Source: Vibrio ruber DSM 16370
GTDB lineage: Bacteria; Pseudomonadota; Gammaproteobacteria; Enterobacterales; Vibrionaceae
NCBI RefSeq assembly: GCF_900163965.1
Contig: NZ_FULE01000050.1
Coordinates: 62,001 to 126,000 of the forward strand
Reading direction: 5' to 3'
Length of the DNA stretch: 64,000 nt
Positions 8,495 through 17,013 of the stretch are shown here, one piece after another. The translations under genes and the position numbers were made by a program. How positions within the stretch are numbered: position 1 is the stretch's first letter; each line of letters begins with the position of its first letter. The notes under the pieces are model-generated. The model worked only from the letters and a program-made list of their open reading frames with translations, had not been told where the DNA came from and ran no database searches.

Positions 8495-9466
8495 ATGGAT
8501 TTTAAAGCTATCCAAGCGCTCACTGCCGATGATATGGCAAAAGTTAATGAGACTATTCTTGCCCAACTTAATTCTGACGTTTCATTGATCAATCAGCTTG
8601 GTTTTTACCTCATCAATAGTGGCGGTAAACGCCTGCGTCCTCTGCTAGCCGTACTCTCTGCCCGTGCGCTGGGATATACCGGTGAGGCTCATACTAAAGC
8701 CGCTGCATTTATTGAGTTTATACACACCGCGACATTGCTCCACGATGATGTCGTCGATGAATCGGACATGAGACGGGGCAAAGCCACCGCCAACGCAACT
8801 TTTGGCAATGCCGCCAGTGTATTGGTCGGTGACTATATTTATACACGTTCATTCCAAATGATGACCCAACTTGGCTCACTTCGGGTGCTGGAGCTGATGA
8901 GCCACGCGGTGAATGTTATCGCTGAAGGCGAAGTCCAACAGTTGATCAACTGTAATGATCCGGATATCACCGAAGAGAATTACATGCAGGTGATCTACTC
9001 CAAAACAGCCCGTTTATTTGAAGCAGCGACTCAGATCGGTGCGATCCTCAGCGAGTCTGACGCTGATATAGAAAAAGCATTGCAAGACTATGGCCGTTAT
9101 CTGGGGACAGCATTTCAACTGATTGATGACTGGATGGATTACACATCAGATGGTGATGAAATGGGTAAAAATGTCGGTGATGATCTGGCCGAAGGAAAAC
9201 CGACGCTTCCCCTACTTCATGCCATGCGCACCGGAGTCCCCGAACAAGTGCAGATGATTCGGGATGCGATCGAAAAATCCAACGGTATGGAACACCTCGA
9301 AGCGATCCTTGAAATTCTGGAACAGACCGGCTCTCTGACTTACACTCAGCAAAGAGCACAAGAAGAAGCCGACAAAGCCATTGAGGCACTCCGGATTATT
9401 CCTGACAACGAATATAAAGAAGCGCTGATTTCACTGGCTCATCTCGCGGTACATCGCACTAAATAA
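8495..9466 (+). CDS. ispB: Octaprenyl diphosphate synthase IspB
   Basis: trans-Prenyltransferase that makes the C40 side chain of ubiquinone and menaquinone from farnesyl diphosphate and IPP. The 323-residue protein contains both aspartate-rich motifs: DDVVDESD after LLHD (first) and DDWMDY (second, in the LIDDWMDYTSD stretch), plus GGKRLRP. I chose the ATG at 8495 (MDFKAIQALTADDM), which matches E. coli IspB; an upstream in-frame start at 8429 would add 22 residues that are not part of the family. It is divergent from rplU and followed by a strong bidirectional terminator. Confidence 0.95.
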   Translation: MDFKAIQALTADDMAKVNETILAQLNSDVSLINQLGFYLINSGGKRLRPLLAVLSARALGYTGEAHTKAAAFIEFIHTATLLHDDVVDESDMRRGKATANATFGNAASVLVGDYIYTRSFQMMTQLGSLRVLELMSHAVNVIAEGEVQQLINCNDPDITEENYMQVIYSKTARLFEAATQIGAILSESDADIEKALQDYGRYLGTAFQLIDDWMDYTSDGDEMGKNVGDDLAEGKPTLPLLHAMRTGVPEQVQMIRDAIEKSNGMEHLEAILEILEQTGSLTYTQQRAQEEADKAIEALRIIPDNEYKEALISLAHLAVHRTK

Positions 9467-9484
9467 CACGGTTTATTCCTTGAA

Positions 9485-9511
9485 AAAAAAGCTGGCTAAG
9501 CCAGCTTTTTT
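9485..9511. terminator. Bidirectional terminator between ispB and mdh
   Basis: AAAAAAGCTGGC, a 3-base loop, and GCCAGCTTTTTT form a near-perfect hairpin with A-run and T-run on opposite sides, so it can end transcription of ispB from the left and mdh from the right. Confidence 0.92.
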
Positions 9512-9535
9512 CATTCTAATCAGTATATCGAATCA

Positions 9536-10471
9536 TTATGATGCGAAATCAACACCAAGCTGAATATCGCCATTCAACGTATCCAGCATACCGTCCAGCG
9601 CTTGCTGTTCAAACGCACTCAGTTCGCCATAACTCAATACTTCTTCAATGCCATCTTTGCCTAATTTGATTGGTTGAGCAAAGAACGGTGCCAGTCCGCC
9701 ATCACTTTCAATATAAGCGCACTCGATCACATTGGCTTCACCCTGAAGCGCTTTTACGAGAGACAAACCAAAACGACAAGCAGCCTGCCCCATTGATAAT
9801 GTCGCACTTCCGCCACCGGCTTTTGCTTCCACAACTTCAGTTCCTGCATTTTGAATACGGTGCGTTAAGGCAGCAACTTCATCATCAGAGAAAGAGACGT
9901 CTTTGACCTGAGAAAGCAAAGGAAGAATTGTCACCCCTGAGTGGCCGCCGATTACTGGCACATTCACATCCAGTGGGTTTTTCCCTTTCAGTTCACTGAC
10001 GAATGTTTCTGAACGGATCACATCCAGTGTCGTGATACCGAACAATTTACGTTTATTATAAACACCTGCTTTTTTCAACACTTCCGCCGCAATAGGAACA
10101 GTAGTATTAACAGGATTCGTGATAATTCCGACACAGGCTTCAGGACAAACGACCGCAATTTTTTCAGCAAGAGATTTGACGATCCCGGCATTCACGTTAA
10201 ACAGATCTGAACGATCCATACCCGGCTTACGGGCAACTCCCGCAGAAATCAACACGACATCAGCACCTTCAAGGGCTGGCGTTGGATCTTCTCCTGAATA
10301 GCCATTGATTGAAACAGGCGTCGGGATATGACTGAGATCTTTTGCTACACCTGGTGTCACAGGTGCAATATCGTAAAGGGCAAGATCAGAACCGGCAGGT
10401 AGATGATTCTTCAATAACAGAGCAAGGGCTTGACCGATACCACCAGCGGCACCAATAACAGCGACTTTCAT
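9536..10471 (-). CDS. mdh: NAD-dependent malate dehydrogenase
   Basis: Interconverts malate and oxaloacetate in the TCA cycle. The 311-residue protein has the dinucleotide motif GAAGGIGQ (7-14), substrate-binding Arg residues in GVARKPGMDRSDL, ITNPVNTTVP, and the catalytic His in GGHSGVTILPLLSQ. This is the enterobacterial/Vibrio type that resembles mitochondrial MDH. It is divergent from argR, the conserved order. Assignment is secure. Confidence 0.97.
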   Translation of the reverse strand: MKVAVIGAAGGIGQALALLLKNHLPAGSDLALYDIAPVTPGVAKDLSHIPTPVSINGYSGEDPTPALEGADVVLISAGVARKPGMDRSDLFNVNAGIVKSLAEKIAVVCPEACVGIITNPVNTTVPIAAEVLKKAGVYNKRKLFGITTLDVIRSETFVSELKGKNPLDVNVPVIGGHSGVTILPLLSQVKDVSFSDDEVAALTHRIQNAGTEVVEAKAGGGSATLSMGQAACRFGLSLVKALQGEANVIECAYIESDGGLAPFFAQPIKLGKDGIEEVLSYGELSAFEQQALDGMLDTLNGDIQLGVDFAS

Positions 10472-10711
10472 TTGTAATTCTCCTTGAGCGTTCTCTCGAT
10501 ATTTCTTTTATAGGGTAGTTATGCAACTGGAAAAGCTATAGCAATTACAACTTGATTACAATTGGCTCGCGCTAGCTTTGCGAAGTGACGCAAGAACCAG
10601 TTTGAAGCATCGGCCTGAGCAAGCCTTCCCTACAGTATTAGTATCGATTATACAATACGTTATGCTTTATATATCCATTTATACCAAAATAGCTGACAAC
10701 TGATTCTCTAT

Positions 10712-10755
10712 ATTGAATTTTAAATCAGTTGGAGCATTGTGCATAACTATGCGAA
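10712..10755. promoter_or_regulatory. Two candidate ArgR operator boxes in the mdh-argR gap
   Basis: TGAATTTTAAATCA (10714-10727) differs from the ARG-box core TGAAT-N4-ATTCA at one base, and TGCATAACTATGCG (10740-10753) has the same symmetric TG.AT-N4-AT.CA pattern with one mismatch. They lie 103-146 bases before argR, fitting autoregulation. Centre spacing is 26 bases rather than the usual 21, which lowers confidence. The rest of the 386-base gap (10472-10857) shows no other clear element. Confidence 0.5.
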
Positions 10756-10857
10756 AATATTCAAAGGATACATAAGGTCGCTATTCATCTTGTGTGGTAA
10801 TTTTGATAACCGTAAGGCTGATGCCATCTACTGGCTAAAGTCTTTGCTAAGTAAATT

Positions 10858-11328
10858 ATGAAAAACGTAGATAAACAGGACTTACTCGTCCGCTCATTTA
10901 AAGCGTTACTGAAAGAAGAACGCTTCGGCTCTCAAAGTGACATCGTCGAGGCTTTACGCAGTGAAGGATTTGAGAACATCAATCAATCCAAAGTCTCCAG
11001 AATGCTCACAAAATTCGGTGCAGTCCGGACTCGCAACGCAAAAATGGAAATGGTGTACTGTCTTCCGGCAGAATTAGGAGTCCCGACCGTTTCAAGTTCT
11101 CTGCGGGAACTGGTACTTGATATTGATTATAATCCGGCGCTGGTCGTCATTCATACCGGCCCCGGTGCTGCGCAACTCATTGCGCGCTTATTAGATTCTC
11201 TCGGTAAGTCAGAAGGCATTCTTGGCGTCGTTGCCGGAGACGATACCATTTTCATTACCCCAACCCGTCAAATTTCCGTTGAAGAGTTACACCATTCCGT
11301 ATGCGAACTTTTTGAATACTTCGGGTAA
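10858..11328 (+). CDS. argR: Arginine repressor ArgR
   Basis: Hexameric arginine-dependent repressor and activator of arginine metabolism genes. The 156-residue protein has an N-terminal winged helix (LKEERFGSQSDIVEALR, then INQSKVSRMLTKFG) and a C-terminal oligomerisation and arginine-binding domain with GPGAAQLIARLLD and GVVAGDDTIFI, whose GDD acidic residues contact arginine. It is divergent from mdh and preceded by candidate ARG boxes. Length and motifs are typical. Confidence 0.96.
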   Translation: MKNVDKQDLLVRSFKALLKEERFGSQSDIVEALRSEGFENINQSKVSRMLTKFGAVRTRNAKMEMVYCLPAELGVPTVSSSLRELVLDIDYNPALVVIHTGPGAAQLIARLLDSLGKSEGILGVVAGDDTIFITPTRQISVEELHHSVCELFEYFG

Positions 11329-11665
11329 TTTTTGCGACATAAAACACTAGTGATAAAAAAGACAATATCTTGCTTGTTGAAGTCATTAATGTGATTAGTA
11401 TCACATCTTCAGTATCTCTAGTGTTTGATTTTACTCATATTTAAACTATTGATTCCATTCACCAATTCGATTCTCTTTTGCCAGATATTTCTCTGATATT
11501 TTTGTCATATGTGTAATTCTCATTAACAATATTTCAATTTTGTGCCAATTTTTTGATATTATCGGCTCACTTTTCCAGTCATTGTGAAAAGTTGCTGTTT
11601 CTTCAATGGGAACGCTCTTAGTCTATATTCACTGAGAGACAACAAGCAAAAAGGAAGGAATATTC
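11329..11665 (+). other. 337-base gap upstream of the TAXI transporter
   Basis: AT-rich region without an open frame of note. It must hold the promoter of the TAXI binding-protein gene; AAGGAAGGA (11650-11658) is that gene's ribosome-binding site. I see no convincing terminator for argR and no clear operator. Confidence 0.5.
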
Positions 11666-12637
11666 ATGGCATTGAATAAAATTATGAAACTTAGCGCCAT
11701 TACTGTCGCAGCCATTGGTGCAAGCGCTGCCGTCAATGCGCAAGAATTCATTACAATAGGAACAGGCTCTGTCACCGGTGTGTATTACCCAACTGGTGGT
11801 GCAATATGTAAACTCGTGAATAAAGATCGCAAGGAACACGATATTCGTTGCTCCGTTGAATCAACGGGTGGTTCCATTTATAACGTCAATACAATTCGCT
11901 CCGGTGAACTTGATTTTGGTATCGTCCAGTCCGACTGGCAGTATCACGGCTACAACGGAACCAGTAAATTCGCTGAGCAAGGCCCTTACAAAAAACTACG
12001 TGCAATGTTCTCTCTTCATACAGAACCATTTAACGTCATTGCCCGTACCGACGCCCATATCGATAATATCAAAGATTTAAAAGGCAAACGTGTCAACATC
12101 GGTAACCCCGGTTCCGGTGATCGCGCCACGATGCAAGTTGTCATGGATAAAATGGGCTGGACGAAAGACAGCTTTAAACTCACTTCTGAGTTGAAAGGTT
12201 CGGAACGTTCTCAAGCGCTGTGTGATAATAAAATCGATGCGTTTATCTACGTTGTCGGTCACCCGAATGGTTCTATCAAAGAAGCAACCACATCATGTGA
12301 TGCGAAACTTGTCCCTGTAACCGGTCCGGAAATTGATAAGATCGTTGCAGAAAACCCTTACTATACTTATACCGATGTACCTGCCGGGATGTATCGGGGA
12401 ACCGATCAGGACGTAAAAAGCTTCGGTGTTGCAGCAACACTGGTCACCAGTGCGGATGTCTCTGACAAAGTTGCTTATAACGTGGCAAAAGCTGTGTTTG
12501 AAAATTTTGATACCTTCAAAAGACTTCATCCGGCATTTGCTCACCTGAAAAAAGAAGACATGGTGAAAGCAGGGATTTCAATTCCGCTTCATCCGGGTGC
12601 AGTCAAATATTACAAAGAAGTTGGCTTACTCAAATAA
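11666..12637 (+). CDS. TAXI-family TRAP transporter solute-binding protein
   Basis: Periplasmic substrate receptor of a TRAP (secondary, ion-driven) transporter of the TAXI subtype. The 323-residue protein has a Sec signal peptide (KIMKLSAITVAAIGASAAVNA, split here by its AVNA cleavage region near residue 25), then ITIGTGSVTGVYYPTGGA, the hallmark of TAXI proteins. The following genes encode the fused membrane subunit and a UspA protein. TAXI proteins have been linked to glutamate/2-oxoglutarate-type ligands in a few cases; the ligand here cannot be told from sequence. A strong ribosome site precedes the start and a hairpin follows the stop. Confidence 0.9.
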   Translation: MALNKIMKLSAITVAAIGASAAVNAQEFITIGTGSVTGVYYPTGGAICKLVNKDRKEHDIRCSVESTGGSIYNVNTIRSGELDFGIVQSDWQYHGYNGTSKFAEQGPYKKLRAMFSLHTEPFNVIARTDAHIDNIKDLKGKRVNIGNPGSGDRATMQVVMDKMGWTKDSFKLTSELKGSERSQALCDNKIDAFIYVVGHPNGSIKEATTSCDAKLVPVTGPEIDKIVAENPYYTYTDVPAGMYRGTDQDVKSFGVAATLVTSADVSDKVAYNVAKAVFENFDTFKRLHPAFAHLKKEDMVKAGISIPLHPGAVKYYKEVGLLK

Positions 12638-12670
12638 GAATCTCCTCAGGCTAACGTACTGATAAATCAT

Positions 12671-12700
12671 GAGGAGGCCGAGCGCCTCCTCTTTGTATTT
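12671..12700 (+). terminator. Hairpin between binding protein and permease genes
   Basis: GAGGAGGC and GCCTCCTC form an 8-bp stem with a 5-base loop followed by a T-rich stretch. Standing between the binding-protein gene and its permease, it probably lowers downstream expression so that the receptor is made in excess. Confidence 0.75.
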
Positions 12701-12815
12701 TGGTATTGCATGAATCACTCATTTTAATTTCGCAATATCGTTTCTGACTTTCCGCGGATGTTGAAAGTCATGGTGTAACTTCATCATTAGACCATCAATA
12801 ATAAGGATAACGTAC

Positions 12816-15368
12816 ATGACGCAGGCAAATGTGCAGGACATGGTGGCACAGGCAGATACAGGTGCTCGCAATCCCAAGGGCCTTGCAGGCCGGATTCTCT
12901 GGGTTGTTCCGGTCTGTTGGTCACTCTTCCAACTTTGGTATGCTTCCCCGCTACCATTCATTTTTGATTTTGGCGTTCTCAACGACACACAGGCGCGTTC
13001 AATCCATCTGATGTTTGCAATATTCCTTGCATTCACCGCCTATCCGGCCATGAAGAATTCTTCCCGGGATCACATTCCCCTGATTGACTGGATACTGGCA
13101 TTACTCGGCAGTTTCTCCGCTGCTTATATTTATCTGTTTTATGAAGCACTGGCAGGTCGTTCAGGGGCTCCGACAACCGTTGATATTGTGGTCTCAGTAA
13201 TCGGTATGGTGTTACTTCTTGAAGCCACTCGCCGGGCTTTAGGTCCACCGTTGATGATGGTGGCAATGGTATTTCTCGCATATACCTTCGCCGGACCGTA
13301 TATGCCGGATGTCATTGCACACAAAGGCGCAAGTTTAAATAAAGCGATGTCTCACCTCTGGCTCACCACCGAAGGGGTCTTCGGCGTTGCTTTGGGTGTT
13401 TCAACCTCATTTGTATTTTTGTTTGTGTTGTTCGGTGCGATGCTCGAAAGAGCCGGTGCCGGTGCCTACTTTATTAAAGTCGCTTTCTCGTTGTTGGGCC
13501 ACATGCGAGGCGGGCCGGCCAAAGCCGCAGTTGTCGCCTCCGGATTATCCGGACTGGTTTCCGGCTCTTCGATTGCCAATGTCGTGACCACAGGGACATT
13601 TACCATTCCGTTGATGAAACGCGTTGGTTTTCCCGGCACCAAAGCCGGTGCCGTAGAAGTGGCCGCCTCAACCAATGGTCAGCTGACACCACCGATCATG
13701 GGCGCAGCCGCTTTTCTGATGGTTGAGTATGTCGGTATTTCTTATGTTGAAGTGATTAAAGCCGCTGCGCTGCCAGCGATCATCTCTTATATCGCCCTGA
13801 TTTATATAGTCCATCTCGAAGCCTGTAAAGCTGGTATGGAAGGACTGCCGCGGCGTAAAACGGTCACCCTGCTGCAGAGCGTGCTGTCTTTTACCGGCAC
13901 AATTCTGGCACTCGGTGCCATCAGTGCCATCGTCTATTACGGTGTTGGTTGGACCAAGTCAGCCTTTGGTTCAGCGGCAACACCTATCGTGACCCTCGCG
14001 CTACTTGCCTCCTATATTGGTTTGGTCAAAATATCTTCTCGCTATGTGGATCAGACCGTTGATATCAACGAAGAACTCAACGAAGTACCTGAACCCGGTC
14101 CGACACTAAAATCAGGGCTACACTTCCTGCTGCCAATCGTGGTGCTGGTCTGGTGCTTAACCGTTGAACGTTTTTCTCCCGGATTATCAGCATTCTGGGC
14201 AACCGTGTTTATGATCTTCATTTTGCTGACCCAGCGTCCTTTAATGGCTTTCATGAACAAAACCGGTGATATTGCCGCCCAAGCAAAAGTCGGCTTGAAT
14301 GATTTCTTTGAAAGTCTCGCCTCCGGTGCGCGTAATATGATTGGTATCGGGGTTGCGACCGCAGCCGCCGGGATCGTCGTCGGTGTGGTCACCTTAACCG
14401 GGATCGGACTGGTCATGACTGACTTTGTTGAGTTCATTTCCGGTGGCAGCGTGATCATGATGTTGATCTTCACGGCGGTAATCAGTCTGGTGCTGGGAAT
14501 GGGGCTGCCGACCACGGCAAACTATATTGTGGTCTCAACGCTGATGGCTCCGGTCATCGTAACGCTCGGGGCGCAACACGGTTTGATCATTCCCTTGATC
14601 GCGGTTCACCTGTTTGTGTTCTATTTCGGTATTCTGGCAGACGATACGCCACCGGTCGGGCTGGCTGCATTTGCTGCATCCGCGATCGCCAAATCCGATC
14701 CGATTCGAACCGGTATTCAAGGGTTTACCTATGATATCCGGACCGCCATCTTACCGTTCATGTTTGTCTTCAATACCCAGCTGTTATTGATTGGGATTGA
14801 TACTTGGTGGCACTTAATGCTGACCATTTTCTCTGCCATTATCGCGATGCTGCTGTTCTCGGCGGCAACACAAGGATGGTGGTTTACCAAGAATAAATGG
14901 TGGGAAACGCTCTTACTGCTTGCGCTGACTTTTACATTCTTCCGCCCCGGGTTCTGGTGGGATATGCTCTATCCGGAGCATGAACTCCATCCGGGAACCG
15001 AGATTTACCAGGTGACGCAACGGCTTCATCCGGGAGAAGCATTAAAGTTGGTTGTCTCAGGCGACAAAATGAATGGTGAACATGTCACGAAAACAGTTCG
15101 GCTGCCATTTGATGAGCGCGCCAAAACAGCCGAAGAGAGAGTCAGCTCAATGGGCTTGATGCTGACCGAGAAAGGGCAAGATATGATCGTCGATATGGTT
15201 GAATTCGGGAGTCCGGCAGAAGCCTCCGGCATTGATTTTGACTGGAAGATTGACTCAATCATTGTCGAATCTGAACGACCAATGAAAGAGTGGGTTTTCG
15301 TTCCGGCACTGTTCCTCACGTTATTATTGATCTGGAATCAAAAACGTCGCATTAGATCATCAAAATAG
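12816..15368 (+). CDS. TRAP transporter fused permease (DctQM type, TAXI family, DUF3394)
   Basis: 850-residue integral membrane protein combining the small (about 4 helices, residues 30-150) and large (about 12 helices) TRAP membrane subunits, the usual arrangement in TAXI systems. Motifs include GLVSGSSIANVVTTGTFTIP and ASTNGQLTPPIMGAAAF in the large subunit and LGMGLPTTANYIV in the second half, all typical of DctM-like domains. After the last core helices a C-terminal DUF3394 region (about 690-850) ends with a PDZ-like piece (VEFGSPAEASGIDFDW) and a final helix. It depends on the binding protein encoded upstream; a UspA protein follows. Family is clear, substrate unknown. Confidence 0.92.
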   Translation: MTQANVQDMVAQADTGARNPKGLAGRILWVVPVCWSLFQLWYASPLPFIFDFGVLNDTQARSIHLMFAIFLAFTAYPAMKNSSRDHIPLIDWILALLGSFSAAYIYLFYEALAGRSGAPTTVDIVVSVIGMVLLLEATRRALGPPLMMVAMVFLAYTFAGPYMPDVIAHKGASLNKAMSHLWLTTEGVFGVALGVSTSFVFLFVLFGAMLERAGAGAYFIKVAFSLLGHMRGGPAKAAVVASGLSGLVSGSSIANVVTTGTFTIPLMKRVGFPGTKAGAVEVAASTNGQLTPPIMGAAAFLMVEYVGISYVEVIKAAALPAIISYIALIYIVHLEACKAGMEGLPRRKTVTLLQSVLSFTGTILALGAISAIVYYGVGWTKSAFGSAATPIVTLALLASYIGLVKISSRYVDQTVDINEELNEVPEPGPTLKSGLHFLLPIVVLVWCLTVERFSPGLSAFWATVFMIFILLTQRPLMAFMNKTGDIAAQAKVGLNDFFESLASGARNMIGIGVATAAAGIVVGVVTLTGIGLVMTDFVEFISGGSVIMMLIFTAVISLVLGMGLPTTANYIVVSTLMAPVIVTLGAQHGLIIPLIAVHLFVFYFGILADDTPPVGLAAFAASAIAKSDPIRTGIQGFTYDIRTAILPFMFVFNTQLLLIGIDTWWHLMLTIFSAIIAMLLFSAATQGWWFTKNKWWETLLLLALTFTFFRPGFWWDMLYPEHELHPGTEIYQVTQRLHPGEALKLVVSGDKMNGEHVTKTVRLPFDERAKTAEERVSSMGLMLTEKGQDMIVDMVEFGSPAEASGIDFDWKIDSIIVESERPMKEWVFVPALFLTLLLIWNQKRRIRSSK

Positions 15369-15441
15369 ATGTCACATCAATATGCCTGACACAGGTCAGG
15401 CATATAATGACCCGGATTCTGGCTAGAGAGGTGATATACCC

Positions 15442-15882
15442 ATGTACAAACACATTCTTGTACCTGTTGATTTAAACGAGCAAGGCTTTGCCGATAAAGC
15501 GGTAGAAATCGCAGTCTGGCATGCAAAAAATTCCAATGCGGAGATACATCTGCTCAATGTGCTTCCCGGCATTCATATGTCAATGGTTTCGACTTATTTC
15601 CCTAAAGATGCGGCAGCCAACATGAAAGCTGACGTCAAAGCACAGCTCAAAGCTTTTGCGGAAGCGCATATTGACGAAGAAGTGGTCTATCATCTTCATA
15701 TTGCAGAAGGGAAACCCTATAGCACCATTTTGGATTATGCCGAAAAACTGGGCAGCGACCTGATTATCATGCCGAGTCACAAACGCTCCAAAATTGATAA
15801 GGTGGTCTTAGGCTCAGTAGCCAGTAAAGTGGTACAAAACTCCCCGATTCATGTACTGGTTGTCAAACCTCAGGAATACTAA
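15442..15882 (+). CDS. Universal stress protein, UspA family
   Basis: 146-residue single-domain UspA protein: HILVPVDLNEQG at the N-terminus and the nucleotide-binding signature near the C-terminus, VLGSVASKVVQNSPIHVLVVK, seen here as the G-2x-G-9x-G-S/T like region. It stands directly after a TRAP permease gene. In Halomonas the UspA-like TeaD is encoded with the TRAP transporter TeaABC and modulates it, so a regulatory role for the neighbouring transporter is a fair inference. Ribosome site AGAGAGG precedes the ATG and a terminator follows. Confidence 0.9.
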   Translation: MYKHILVPVDLNEQGFADKAVEIAVWHAKNSNAEIHLLNVLPGIHMSMVSTYFPKDAAANMKADVKAQLKAFAEAHIDEEVVYHLHIAEGKPYSTILDYAEKLGSDLIIMPSHKRSKIDKVVLGSVASKVVQNSPIHVLVVKPQEY

Positions 15883-15923
15883 TCTCAGCGCGATTGAATA
15901 CTGGGATGAAGAGAATACAAAAC

Positions 15924-15952
15924 AGGTGCAGAGTCGAATCGGCACCTTTTTT
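15924..15952 (+). terminator. Rho-independent terminator after the uspA-type gene
   Basis: AGGTGC and GCACCT form a 6-bp stem with a 12-base loop followed by T6, 41 bases past the stop codon. Confidence 0.8.
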
Positions 15953-15995
15953 ATATGTTCAGTCTTATATGCTCAATTGCTTCAAAGACACCTTT

Positions 15996-16059
15996 CTTCA
16001 AAGATAAAAAGCTTCAAAAACAAACAGCTTCAAAGATAAACAGCTTCAAAAACAATCTG
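15996..16059. repeat. Four degenerate 16-bp tandem repeats
   Basis: Four consecutive 16-base units all begin CTTCAAA; units 1 and 3 (CTTCAAAGATAAA-AG / CTTCAAAGATAAACAG) and units 2 and 4 (CTTCAAAAACAA...) match best, so the array may be two copies of a 32-base unit. It ends 5 bases before the stop codon of the following minus-strand gene. Confidence 0.8.
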
Positions 16060-16063
16060 ATCG

Positions 16064-16864
16064 TCACAACGGAAAGTGCGTCACACATACCCCTTCACTT
16101 AAACCGATTTGGCAGCTTTCTTCCTGCCCGTCCAGTTGAACCGTTAATCGATATAAATCCTGTGGATCCGGATGTTCGGGATTAAAATAACGTGGTGCCT
16201 CAACCTGAAAAACCGCACTGGCCTGATCGCTTCTCATATCAATCGGGATCTGATAGCTCATCCCGTCAAATTTAATCACCGCTGATACCAGCCCGGGTTT
16301 TAACATTTCAAAATAAATATGAACCAACAGTTCACAGCCACCACCGTGATGCCAGACCTGTTCCGTTGTCAAATGGGTCAATCTGACGTGGCGGATGCAC
16401 TGTAAATAAGGTTCCCGCCAGATACCGACGCGTGAGTCATAATGACGAACGGGCTCTTTTCCCAGAAAGCAGAGCGGATGTTGTTCGACTTCTATCAAGG
16501 GTTCATCGTCAGGCTCGAGAAATAAAATCTCAAATCGGTTCCGACCGGGTTGAAGTAATGATTTGATATCTTTGCGATAAACAGATGACAACCCATCACA
16601 GTCAAACAGAGCGACGCCATTGAGGCGGATCTCTGCATGATGGTCGATCCCTTCTAAAACGAGATCAATCCCCGTGAAACTCAGCAATGCGTCATCCACT
16701 TCAATATCGTGCATGAGGTGCCATTCCTGTGCTGCAATCTCTGCTTCAGAAAGCGTGACAGGGAGAACCTCGCTCAGCGGTGCGGGAAAACAGATATCAT
16801 CCTGAGGAACCGTGAGATCAGTCAGCGGAGAGAGCTGCCAATAACCTGCCAGTGAATATTTCAT
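16064..16864 (-). CDS. GH2-type sugar-binding (galactose-binding-like) domain protein without catalytic domain
   Basis: 266-residue protein resembling the N-terminal jelly-roll domain of GH2 enzymes such as beta-mannosidase: LAGYWQLSP at the start, DDALLSFTGIDLVLEGID, AEIRLNGVALF and GIWREPYLQ are the kind of motifs found there. The TIM-barrel catalytic domain of GH2 enzymes is missing, so it is a stand-alone binding or accessory protein, or the remnant of a larger enzyme; no signal peptide is seen. It is the last gene of the dctP-uxuR-uxuA arm, implying a role in handling uronate-containing sugars. I took the ATG at 16864; an upstream TTG would add 8 residues. Confidence 0.7.
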   Translation of the reverse strand: MKYSLAGYWQLSPLTDLTVPQDDICFPAPLSEVLPVTLSEAEIAAQEWHLMHDIEVDDALLSFTGIDLVLEGIDHHAEIRLNGVALFDCDGLSSVYRKDIKSLLQPGRNRFEILFLEPDDEPLIEVEQHPLCFLGKEPVRHYDSRVGIWREPYLQCIRHVRLTHLTTEQVWHHGGGCELLVHIYFEMLKPGLVSAVIKFDGMSYQIPIDMRSDQASAVFQVEAPRYFNPEHPDPQDLYRLTVQLDGQEESCQIGLSEGVCVTHFPL

Positions 16865-16942
16865 ATGCCACAACTTGTTCTGGATCAATTTTTACATTGT
16901 CCCAGAGTCGCAGCTATTTTGAAAGAATCAAATCTCTGCCCA

Positions 16943-16968
16943 TAAAAAAAAGCCGCTCAACAGCGGCT
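16943..16968 (-). terminator. Terminator after uxuA
   Basis: On the minus strand AGCCGCT, loop GTTG, AGCGGCT is followed by a run of eight T, 46 bases after the uxuA stop. It separates uxuA from the GH2-like gene, so that gene is reached by read-through or from its own promoter. Confidence 0.9.
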
Positions 16969-17013
16969 AAATCAATCAACGGCAAAAAACGTCATCAGGT
17001 ACAGATCAATCAT

